38,913 nt of DNA from Nanobdellota archaeon (GTDB lineage Archaea; Nanobdellota; Nanobdellia; Pacearchaeales; GW2011-AR1). How positions within the stretch are numbered: position 1 is the stretch's first letter; each line of letters opens with the position of its first letter. A program made the position numbers and the translations under genes. Location: contig JAUSKH010000009.1 of assembly GCA_030647095.1 (NCBI GenBank), forward strand, positions 1-38,913, given 5' to 3'. Below are positions 8,683 to 16,793 of the stretch, one piece after another. Under the pieces are notes generated by a model that did no database searches, had not been told where the DNA came from, and saw only the letters and a list, made by a program, of their open reading frames with translations.

Positions 8683-9612
8683 ATGAAATTTTTAGATGTT
8701 ATCATAATCATGGGGCTTATAGCCGCCTTGTGTTTCGGTTTATACTTTTTATGGAGCAACCTTCCACCAACAGCATCAGTAGAATTTGAATCTTATAAAA
8801 ACAATATATCTGAGAATACACCAGCAAAAAGCGTACAATTCTATCCAAACATGAGATATGAAGATAAAGAAATTAGTTATTCATTATCACCTAATTGCAC
8901 TAATAAAAAAAGAACAGACGCAACTAACGCCTTTGAATTATTGCAAAGTAAAACTGTTTTAAGTTTTTATGAATCAACTGGAGACCCTGAGATAATAATC
9001 CTCTGCTCAAATATAATCCCGCAAGCAGAAGAAAAAAATCACTTCGTTGCAGGAGAGGGAGGTCCAGTCAAAATAATAAATACAAGTAGTTATTCAGTTA
9101 TCCTAACTGGAAAGGTTTCTCTCTACAGTCCAGAAAAATGTGATGAGCCAAAAGTATCAACTCATGAAATACTGCATGCTCTCGGGTTTGATCATAATAA
9201 CAATAAAGAAAGCATAATGTATCCAATAACAGACTGTAATCAGGAAATAGATAGGTACATAATAGATGAGATAAATAACCTATACAAAGAACCATCTCTT
9301 CCTGATTTAGAAATAGAATCAATAACAGCCAATAAAACAGGAAAATATCTAAATTTTAAAGCAACCATAGCAAACAACGGTCTTAAAGAATCAAAGAATT
9401 CTTCATTAGAAGTAATTGTAAATAACAATGTAATAAAAACCTTCCAACTTGGAATGTTTGATGTAGGGACAATACAATATTTAACAATAACAAATTTACA
9501 GATTTCTTCTGATGCAGATACTATTAATCTTATAATTAAAACTTCTGAAGCAGAATTATCAAAAGACAATAATAAAGCCACTATACGCGCAATAAAACCC
9601 AAACAAGGATAA
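8683..9612 (+). CDS. Membrane-anchored matrixin-like zinc metalloprotease with C-terminal CARDB-like domain
   Basis: N-terminal TM; HEILHALGFDHNNNKESIMYP (HExxHxxGxxH plus Met-turn); LPDLEIESITANKTG...NNGLKESKN. Confidence 0.85.
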   Translation: MKFLDVIIIMGLIAALCFGLYFLWSNLPPTASVEFESYKNNISENTPAKSVQFYPNMRYEDKEISYSLSPNCTNKKRTDATNAFELLQSKTVLSFYESTGDPEIIILCSNIIPQAEEKNHFVAGEGGPVKIINTSSYSVILTGKVSLYSPEKCDEPKVSTHEILHALGFDHNNNKESIMYPITDCNQEIDRYIIDEINNLYKEPSLPDLEIESITANKTGKYLNFKATIANNGLKESKNSSLEVIVNNNVIKTFQLGMFDVGTIQYLTITNLQISSDADTINLIIKTSEAELSKDNNKATIRAIKPKQG

Positions 9613-9650
9613 CTTTAAATAGAAGATTAAAGAAAAGATAGTATAAAAAG

Positions 9651-10151
9651 ATGGCTGATAGAGACCAAATTTTAAAAGAGAAAGTAGAACACTCAGGCGT
9701 ATTAGATTTCCCTGCATTGTATTCTTTTATCCATTCTTGGTTCAAAGAAGAAGGTTACGGAGTAATAGAAGAAAAATATTCTGAAAAAGTTGGCGGAAAT
9801 ACGCGTGATATAGATATAGAATGGAAAGCATCAAAAACTTTCTCAGACTACTTTAAAGTAGAGTATAAAATAAAGTACGAGGTAAAGGATCTAAGTGATG
9901 TAGAAGTTGAAATTGATGGCACAAGAAAAAAGATGAATAAAGGAAAAATTTCAATTGATATTACCGGAGCCTTGATAAAAGATCCAGAAAGTAAATGGGA
10001 TTCCACTCCTTACTACAGATTCTTAAGAGATGTTTATAATAAATACGTTATTCCTTCCAGAGTTCAAAGCATGCGAAATAAAGTACAATCAGATGTAGTA
10101 ACAATAAAAGAAAAAATAAAATCTTATCTAGATCTAATAGGAAGAAGATAA
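9651..10151 (+). CDS. Conserved-looking hypothetical protein
   Basis: 166-aa intact ORF with promoter-like TATA upstream. Confidence 0.7.
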   Translation: MADRDQILKEKVEHSGVLDFPALYSFIHSWFKEEGYGVIEEKYSEKVGGNTRDIDIEWKASKTFSDYFKVEYKIKYEVKDLSDVEVEIDGTRKKMNKGKISIDITGALIKDPESKWDSTPYYRFLRDVYNKYVIPSRVQSMRNKVQSDVVTIKEKIKSYLDLIGRR

Positions 10152-10214
10152 AACTTCTTTGTCTCTTAAAAAGCTATACAAATGTTTAAAAATAAAGCAC
10201 ACTCACCTTAAAGT

Positions 10215-11600
10215 ATGCAAAATAAATTCATAATCCCCTCACTGTTACTACTTCTTTTAATAACACCGATTGTTCTTGCAACACCCGATCTTCAAATACA
10301 AAAAATAGGTCGCAACACAGTAATAATATCTGAATTAGAAAATCCAGCTATTTTTGATTTCATAATTAATAATAAAGGACAAGCAGATACTTTTGAAATT
10401 TATTCTCTTGTTGGTGTTTCATTCAGTCCTAAAGGAAAATTCGATCTATCAACAGGTAAAAGTACAATCCAAGTAATGGTATATCCTACAGATGAAATGC
10501 GCGCTACATCAGGATATCTAACTTTTGAATATCAACTTCGAGGTCAAAAAACAGGGATTTTCAAAGACAATCTTATAATAAAAATAGTTCATCTCCAGGA
10601 AACACTAGCAATAATCCCTGCTCCTCTTCAACTAGATGACCCTACAGCAACAGTCCTTGTAAAAAACACTCAAGATATCGAACTAAACAATTTAGAGCTC
10701 AACATTTACTCCTCTTTGTTTAATTCAACAAAAGTCATCTCTCTTAAACCTTATGAGAAAATGAACATTTCAATTCCCATTGAAAAAGAAAAAACAAGTA
10801 GTCTCCTAGCAGGTCCCTACATAGTAACTGCTGATATTCAGTTAAAAAATCAAAAAGCAGCTATAGAAGGAAATATTAATTATCTAGAAAAAGAGGGAGT
10901 TTCAACAGATAAATCATCAAGCGGCTTCATTGTTAGAAAAACAACAATAACTAAAACGAATGAAGGAAACGTACCAGTTACAGCAACAATAGAGATGAGG
11001 AAAGATATTCTTTCAAGGCTCTTCACAGTCTATTCCATAGAACCTAATTCAGTCAATCGCCAGGGACTTGTTGTAGATTATATATGGGAGAAAAAAATTA
11101 ATCCTACTGAAACATTTACTATTAACTCTACAACAAACTACACATTTCCATTTATATTGGCAATACTAATTGTAGTTATTGCATTGCTTGCTAAATTATA
11201 CTCACTAACTGCTGTTGTATTACAGAAAAAAGTTTCTTTTGTAAGAACAAAAGGCGGAGAACTAGCACTTAAAGTTAACATTCATGTAAAAGCTAGAAAG
11301 CATGTAGAAAACATACAACTCATAGACAAACTACCTGCAATGGTAAAACTCTATGAAAAATTCGGCAGAATGCCTAATAAAATAGAAAAAGAGTCAAGAA
11401 GAATAATCTGGAACATAGACAAATTAACAGCTGGTGAAGAACGAGTTTACTCCTATATAATGTATTCTAAAGTAAAAGTAATAGGTCGCTTTGAACTTCC
11501 TGCAGCCACCGCTGTTTATGAAAAAGATGGCAAGACTCAAGAAGTCTTGTCAAACAGAGCTTTCTTCGTCTCTGAAACCGCTAAAACAACAGTTGAATAA
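10215..11600 (+). CDS. Secreted/membrane protein with extracellular beta-sandwich-type repeats and C-terminal TM
   Basis: Signal peptide FIIPSLLLLLLITPIVLA; hydrophobic FPFILAILIVVIALLAKLY followed by a KxxF...IDKLP cytosolic-like domain. Confidence 0.75.
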   Translation: MQNKFIIPSLLLLLLITPIVLATPDLQIQKIGRNTVIISELENPAIFDFIINNKGQADTFEIYSLVGVSFSPKGKFDLSTGKSTIQVMVYPTDEMRATSGYLTFEYQLRGQKTGIFKDNLIIKIVHLQETLAIIPAPLQLDDPTATVLVKNTQDIELNNLELNIYSSLFNSTKVISLKPYEKMNISIPIEKEKTSSLLAGPYIVTADIQLKNQKAAIEGNINYLEKEGVSTDKSSSGFIVRKTTITKTNEGNVPVTATIEMRKDILSRLFTVYSIEPNSVNRQGLVVDYIWEKKINPTETFTINSTTNYTFPFILAILIVVIALLAKLYSLTAVVLQKKVSFVRTKGGELALKVNIHVKARKHVENIQLIDKLPAMVKLYEKFGRMPNKIEKESRRIIWNIDKLTAGEERVYSYIMYSKVKVIGRFELPAATAVYEKDGKTQEVLSNRAFFVSETAKTTVE

Positions 11601-11696
11601 TTATCAGAATTATTTCTTTATTGCTCCAAATGGATTTGATATCCTAGATTACTACAATTATTCCAGTTCGTTCCTTTTGGAGGCTTAAAGAATACC

Positions 11697-12122
11697 TTAA
11701 AGCTTACTTCGATTGGGATTCTTTATTAATTTCTCAATCCTGCTAAGCTGTTTCTGTATTTCTTCAATTTCTCTTTCAGCCTTCCTATTAACAAGGTAAT
11801 CATACTGTGCTCTTATTCTATCTTTTTGTTCTTCTCTATTCTGCGACATAAGAATAATCGGTGCTTGAATAGCTGCCAAACAAGATAATATCAAATTGAG
11901 AAAAATGAAAGGATAAGGATCCCAAGGTCTTCCGAGTTTATAAGAAATCAAAAAGAAAGCATTCATTAAAGACCATAAAATTAAAAAAGCCATAAAAGTA
12001 AGAATAAATCCCCATGATCCCATAAAATTAGTCACCGTATCAGCAGCCTTCTGCCCAAAAGTCCATCTATGTGTCAGAGCAGGATAATTACCAATATTAT
12101 GCCCTCTTTCCTCTTTTACCAT
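11697..12122 (-). CDS. DUF1003-family membrane protein
   Basis: FGQKAADTVTNFMGSWGFILTFMAFLILWSLMNAF...WDPYPFIFLNLILSCLAAIQAPIILMSQNREEQKDR. Confidence 0.93.
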   Translation of the reverse strand: MVKEERGHNIGNYPALTHRWTFGQKAADTVTNFMGSWGFILTFMAFLILWSLMNAFFLISYKLGRPWDPYPFIFLNLILSCLAAIQAPIILMSQNREEQKDRIRAQYDYLVNRKAEREIEEIQKQLSRIEKLIKNPNRSKL

Positions 12123-12206
12123 CCAAAAGCGTAGTAAACACCTATTAAAAAAGTTTCTAATCCTTATTAATAAGCTTTAAATAACATCTGTTTCTTTTCA
12201 TAATGA

Positions 12207-12371
12207 CCCTCCGTAGCTCAGTGGTTTAGAGCGTCTGGCTGTAGACAAAAGTCTAGCGCGGACATTCCCGAAGTTAGGGACAAGGATGAAGCGCGATAAG
12301 CAGGCAATCCAAAGGTCTTGCACAAAAATGCAGAACCCGGAAGATCCCCAGTTCGATTCTGGGCGGGGGGA
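12207..12371 (+). tRNA. tRNA-Tyr(GUA) with intron of about 91 nt after position 37 (approx. 12245-12335)
   Basis: Acceptor CCCTCCG/CGGGGGG (C1-G72 typical of archaeal tRNA-Tyr), D stem GCTC/GAGC, anticodon stem TCTGG/CCGGA, anticodon GTA 12241-12243, T arm CCCAG-TTCGATT-CTGGG, T-run after discriminator A. Confidence 0.93.
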
Positions 12372-12377
12372 TTTTTT
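12361..12377 (+). repeat. tRNA-Tyr tail repeat copy 1 GGGCGGGGGGATTTTTT (putative att-like)
   Basis: 12-nt core repeated exactly at 13939-13950 and 14842-14853; the 17-mer including the T-run also matches 14842-14858. Confidence 0.7.
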
Positions 12378-12419
12378 AAAAATAGAAATTTTTATATATC
12401 GGCCAATATCTAAATAACT

Positions 12420-13631
12420 ATGGCAGTAGAAAATATCTTAAGGGACATTGAAGAAAGAGAAAGAGCGGAGCTTACTGCTCTAAATGATGACAGATTAAAA
12501 ATAGAAAAAATAGCTGGTTTTTTAAATTCTGGAAAAGGTACGCCTTCACAAAGAGCAGAATTATCTATTGGATTAGCAGTACTTAGAAATACCCCTCATA
12601 TAAAAAAATATGGGGAACATGTATTAGAAAGAGAATGTTCTGGAGGTATTGAAAAAAGAATTGTTTGTTCTGGTTACAGAGGTTTCGATCCTATCTATTC
12701 TGAGCAGGCGATTTATGATAGTGTAGATACCATAGAAGTTGACAACGGGCCGGTCATGACTAAATCTCGCGGAGGACCTGGCAAAGTATATTATAGAGTT
12801 CCTGGCGGTCCTTCTGTTGATGTTGATGTTGATGTTGTTAGTGTTCCCTTAAAAAATTCAGGAGGCGGAGGCGTAGCATTGCCAATCTTCGGAGCATTAG
12901 TAATAGCCGCAGCAGGTCTGTTCGCTATAAAAAGTTGCGGTAGTTCTTCAGCAATCGAAAAAACATTCAGTTTGGAATCTAGAGCATCTCAGACAACTGT
13001 TCAAACATACCGCCCTTTAGATATGGGATTAATCAAAAAAAAGAATGGCACAGGAAGTAATATTGGCGAAACAATAAGGAATAATCTCAGTAAAGATTCG
13101 GTTTGGATTGGGGATTATTCTTTTAGTGATACGCCCGCCAATATAATGCAATTTTATAGAGAAAATCCAGGGCTGTTTGGAGCGTCTTCGATTGAAAAGA
13201 TTTTTAAAATTGATACTTCTGATGAATCAATTTACCGGAAGGGTACAGGGCATGTTAAAGTATTGGATATTTCCCCTTATGGTGGCATTTACACTCACGG
13301 TTGGTTTTTGAGAGGAAAAAATAAAGAATCTGGAGAAGAAAAAGAATATATCTATAGTCCAAGGTTTTTAATCTGTGATTCTGAAGAAGAGGCAATTAAA
13401 ACTGAAAGAGTGTGGTGGGGTTTTTATTCAAATGATAAAATTGGGGAGTCAATGGAAAAAAGAAGAAAAGACGATGCTTACGAACTAAGATTAATGGGAT
13501 TAAAGTTTGATGAATCAATAGTATTTCCATATAACGGATATGAAGGCAAACATCCTATAAAAGAAATAACATTAAAATTTCTTGCTCGCCCAATGCCTCA
13601 TAAAGATCGTTCTGAACCTAGAGAATTTTAA
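12420..13631 (+). CDS. Single-pass membrane protein of unknown function
   Basis: 403 aa; VALPIFGALVIAAAGLFAIKSC TM, preceded by a Gly-rich linker and a VDVDVDVV repeat. Confidence 0.8.
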   Translation: MAVENILRDIEERERAELTALNDDRLKIEKIAGFLNSGKGTPSQRAELSIGLAVLRNTPHIKKYGEHVLERECSGGIEKRIVCSGYRGFDPIYSEQAIYDSVDTIEVDNGPVMTKSRGGPGKVYYRVPGGPSVDVDVDVVSVPLKNSGGGGVALPIFGALVIAAAGLFAIKSCGSSSAIEKTFSLESRASQTTVQTYRPLDMGLIKKKNGTGSNIGETIRNNLSKDSVWIGDYSFSDTPANIMQFYRENPGLFGASSIEKIFKIDTSDESIYRKGTGHVKVLDISPYGGIYTHGWFLRGKNKESGEEKEYIYSPRFLICDSEEEAIKTERVWWGFYSNDKIGESMEKRRKDDAYELRLMGLKFDESIVFPYNGYEGKHPIKEITLKFLARPMPHKDRSEPREF

Positions 13632-13681
13632 TTAGGACAATTTAAAGACAGATTTATAAAATAATGATTCTTTAAGTTTTT

Positions 13682-13849
13682 ATGAAGAAATTAAACTTGT
13701 TCGCAGTAAAAAGAAAAGAAGAAAGAGCAGAACTGATTATTGAAAAATCGCAAGCTTTTGTTTCATTAATTAGAAAAATAATTAAAAAGCAAGATTTAAA
13801 TTGGAAAAAAAGAAAACCTTGGCACATCAGCACCAAAACTCACGGTTAA
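13682..13849 (+). CDS. 55-aa basic small ORF
   Basis: MKKLNLFAVKRKEERAELIIEKSQAFVSLIRKIIKKQDLNWKKRKPWHISTKTHG; AT-rich promoter-like TTTATAAAATA upstream; manual translation. Confidence 0.45.
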   Translation: MKKLNLFAVKRKEERAELIIEKSQAFVSLIRKIIKKQDLNWKKRKPWHISTKTHG

Positions 13850-13913
13850 TCAATTAAAAGGTCAACTATATCAGCAATAAACCTACAATTCGAAAATAGA
13901 AAGAATTAATTCC

Positions 13914-13950
13914 CAATTGAACACTTTTAATCGGGTTAGGGCGGGGGGAT
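13914..13950 (+). repeat. Hairpin + tRNA-tail repeat copy 2
   Basis: CAATTGAACACTTTTAATCGGGTTAGGGCGGGGGGAT; 35/37 identical to 14817-14853. Confidence 0.85.
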
Positions 13951-14031
13951 AATATTCTTTCTAAGTAAAAAACCAAATAGAAAAAACTCTAAAACGATAA
14001 TTTATAAATACTAATTAATACAATAAATTTT

Positions 14032-14697
14032 ATGGCACTACCAATACAGTTTAAAATAGAAAGGGAAAGAAAAATGAAATGCGCGACTGCGCAGCAAGCA
14101 TTAGAATCCCTTGGAAAATACGAAGAGACTAGCTATCTGGCTCCGGGATATATGCCGGGGAACCAGTCTTTAGGAATACGTGAAAGATCTGGAAAACCGG
14201 TCCATTGGTTAGTTGAAAGATTAGGAGAAAGTATAGATAATTATCAACAATGTCAGGAAAGAGTTGGGGGAATCTATAGGTTGCATAGGAGTCTACGATC
14301 TGCAGGATACCACGATTCACCCGCCCAATTAGGCTCATACTTCAAGCAAATAAAAGAGATTAATCATGGTAAACGGGGGCTTACCGGCAGAGGATCCAGA
14401 TTATTTAAGATGAAATTTGATTCTCTAAGTCTGCTATTATTTTTACCCAAGGATAACCAAAACAGAATCAAGGGCTTGAATCTTAAAAGACCTGGAGAAA
14501 AAACTCCCGAAGGCACTAAAATTGGAGAAATAAGGGAATATGAAAACCTTGAGGGGTATACTGCAAGAGTGATGTCTGTAATTGACCAACTCCCTAAAAG
14601 AATAAGATTAGCTTCGAGATTCCTACCAGGATACTGCCCAAAAGAAGTTGAAACAATGACTCCTAACGCACAAACCTGCGACCTTTTTGCACTATGA
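14032..14697 (+). CDS. Hypothetical protein of unknown function
   Basis: 221-aa intact ORF; recognisable archaeal AT-rich promoter TTTATAAATA upstream. Confidence 0.75.
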   Translation: MALPIQFKIERERKMKCATAQQALESLGKYEETSYLAPGYMPGNQSLGIRERSGKPVHWLVERLGESIDNYQQCQERVGGIYRLHRSLRSAGYHDSPAQLGSYFKQIKEINHGKRGLTGRGSRLFKMKFDSLSLLLFLPKDNQNRIKGLNLKRPGEKTPEGTKIGEIREYENLEGYTARVMSVIDQLPKRIRLASRFLPGYCPKEVETMTPNAQTCDLFAL

Positions 14698-14816
14698 TTC
14701 TTAAAATCTTATCCAAGATTTTTCTAGATCAAAATAAAAAGCCCTCTTCTGCCGAGATATTAAGCTTCAAGTCCAAAAATACTTTGTAGTTATAAATAAA
14801 ATATCTGGTTAATCCT

Positions 14817-14858
14817 CAATTGAACACATTCAATCGGGTTAGGGCGGGGGGATTTTTT
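14817..14858 (+). repeat. Hairpin + tRNA-tail repeat copy 3, followed by T-run
   Basis: CAATTGAACACATTCAATCGGGTTAGGGCGGGGGGATTTTTT; ATTGAA/TTCAAT perfect stem. Confidence 0.85.
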
Positions 14859-14867
14859 TATTTTAAC

Positions 14868-15128
14868 TTACCCTTTTTCAATAAACTCTTCAATCTCTTT
14901 TTTCTTATTAATATTTAGAGAAACTTCTAAGCCATAAGAAGTCGGTTTAGATAATAAAAGTCCTTTCCTTAAAAGTTCATCAATAACCTTCCTAACTTCT
15001 TTTCTGCTTCTAAGATAATCTGGAAGCCCCTTAGGAAGATTGTGAATGCTTGTATGTTTGTGCATCCACATTCTATGCCTTACTAATTTCCTCAAAATAA
15101 ACCTCTTTATATCCTCCTCTATTTGCAT
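14868..15128 (-). CDS. Small winged-helix DNA-binding-like protein
   Basis: 86 aa; RKEVRKVIDELLRKGLLLSKPTSYGLEVSLN. Confidence 0.65.
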   Translation of the reverse strand: MQIEEDIKRFILRKLVRHRMWMHKHTSIHNLPKGLPDYLRSRKEVRKVIDELLRKGLLLSKPTSYGLEVSLNINKKKEIEEFIEKG

Positions 15129-15254
15129 ATCAACTTTTAGTTGTGAATATTTAAATTCTTAACGGTTCAGTAACTCCGATTTAACAATTACTATAATAGC
15201 CATCTAAGTTAATATATTAGAAATGTTTATAAAGTCAACCTCCTTAAGGGTATC

Positions 15255-15593
15255 ATGGAAGACGATAACGAAGAAAGTGTGAGTATTTTCGTAGAATACT
15301 TCGGAAGCTCGCCATATGTAAAAGTCCTTGACTTCCTAATAGAAGGACAAGACTTTGATTACAGCATGACCGAAGTAGCAAGAGGAGCAAAAGTAGGCTG
15401 GAGTGCATTCACAAGAATTTGGGAACAACTGCTAAAAAAAGAAATTATTGTATCAACACGAGTTATTGGCAACGCAAAGCTCTTTAAGCTCAACAGAAAA
15501 AACCCTTCTGTTATTAAACTGATTAAATTCGATTGGGATTTGACTAAGTTAGAAACAGAAAAATTTAATAAAAAAGAGACAATCAAAGTTTAA
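15255..15593 (+). CDS. Winged-helix (MarR/ArsR-like) transcriptional regulator
   Basis: SPYVKVLDFLIEGQDFDYSMTEVARGAKVGWSAFTRIWEQLLKKEIIVSTRVIGNAKLFKLN. Confidence 0.85.
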   Translation: MEDDNEESVSIFVEYFGSSPYVKVLDFLIEGQDFDYSMTEVARGAKVGWSAFTRIWEQLLKKEIIVSTRVIGNAKLFKLNRKNPSVIKLIKFDWDLTKLETEKFNKKETIKV

Positions 15594-15909
15594 ATCTATA
15601 ATTTTTCAGAATCGAAAACTTTTATTCAGGTTAAAACAATAATACTATCTTTACCACAATAATCCTTAAATAGCTATTAAATATAAACATAAATATGCTA
15701 GAAAATATTAACGGTAAATTAATTAATAAATTAGAACAAGCTAGAGATCAAACAAGATATTCATACAGATATGGAACATTACAAATCAATCTTACCAGAA
15801 AATATAATAAACTATCCAGAAGCTAAAGATGATAGACCGCCGTTAATAAAACCAGGACAACAATTAGCAGGAACAAAACCACCATAATCGAATTGAAAGG
15901 AGAGATAAA

Positions 15910-16461
15910 ATGAGAAACAAATTAATTTTAACAACAGCTTCTATATTTGCAGTAGCATTTTTAGTTTCAATGGTTTCAGCTTATAGCTGTTCAAGTTATG
16001 ACACAGTAATAAAGGCAGACTTTAATCATGATGGAACTGTTACAAATTCTGACGTATTAGCAGTAAAAAATGTTTTCACTAGCAATATTTCAGGTTGCGA
16101 TATGAGTACAGCGATATGTAAAGCAGCAGATATAAATAATAATAATAGGGTAACAAACTCAGATGTGTTGCTTACAAAGGCACTTATAGGATGCAAGACC
16201 GACGACGATGGAGACGGAGTATTGAATAAGTATGATTTATGCCAAAACACACCAATACACACTAGTGTAGATGCTTTCGGTTGTTCTACACAACAGTTTT
16301 GTAATCAAATCTCAGTAGTAGATAATTTCAATGATTGTAGAAATGGCGACTGGAATCTTCCAGGAACACCAGGATTTGGTGGACTATTGTACGATTGTAC
16401 AATCCAATTAAATCAGACTACTGCTAAATTTATGTGCGTAGCTACACCATTCGCTGGTTAA
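15910..16461 (+). CDS. Secreted dockerin-like protein with thrombospondin type 3-like Ca-binding repeat
   Basis: Signal peptide; DFNHDGTVTNSDVLAVKNVF and DINNNNRVTNSDVLLTKAL (duplicated EF-hand-like loops); DDDGDGVLNKYDLCQNTP. Confidence 0.85.
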   Translation: MRNKLILTTASIFAVAFLVSMVSAYSCSSYDTVIKADFNHDGTVTNSDVLAVKNVFTSNISGCDMSTAICKAADINNNNRVTNSDVLLTKALIGCKTDDDGDGVLNKYDLCQNTPIHTSVDAFGCSTQQFCNQISVVDNFNDCRNGDWNLPGTPGFGGLLYDCTIQLNQTTAKFMCVATPFAG

Positions 16462-16487
16462 ATCAAAAACCTTTTAAATTTCATTTT

Positions 16488-16628
16488 TTTATTGCCAAAT
16501 TGGGTTTAATACCCCGCAGCTCTGCTGCGTCGTCAGATTTGGCGATTAGAGATTTCCGTCTTGAAACCGAGCGGAATACCCCATCAGCTTGCTGTGGGAA
16601 TAGCGAAGGTTTAGGAAATCTCTTTATT
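16488..16628 (-). repeat. IS200-like right-end / REP-like repeat, copy B
   Basis: 140/141 identical to 1-141; directly downstream of the tnpA remnant stop codon. Confidence 0.9.
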
Positions 16629-16636
16629 ACTCATAA

Positions 16637-16793
16637 TTACTGATTCTTCACATAATCAATAACTGTTTCAAGTTCGGTATATCCAACAGTGACAGAAAAA
16701 CCACTTGGTGCCCAAAGGCAACCATTGGGATATCTTTTTCTAAAATCAGAATAGAAAGAATAATAACTAAAAAGACCCCTCAGACTTTCGAGA
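16637..16793 (-). pseudogene. 3' fragment of an IS200-like Y1 transposase (tnpA)
   Basis: Minus-strand reading VLESLRGLFSYYSFYSDFRKRYPNGCLWAPSGFSVTVGYTELETVIDYVKNQ*, typical of the C-terminus of Transposase_17/TnpA proteins; no N-terminal catalytic part present. Confidence 0.8.

Noticed and set aside
16488-16628. Considered an omega-RNA/TnpB guide locus
   Set aside because: No TnpB reading frame in the window; the remnant is TnpA-like only, so a guide-RNA role is unsupported.
16434-16643. 69-aa plus-strand ORF (MRSYTIRW...RLETERNTPSACCGNS...)
   Set aside because: Reads through the non-coding IS200-like repeat (hairpins) and overlaps the dockerin gene end; probably a spurious product of the repeat.
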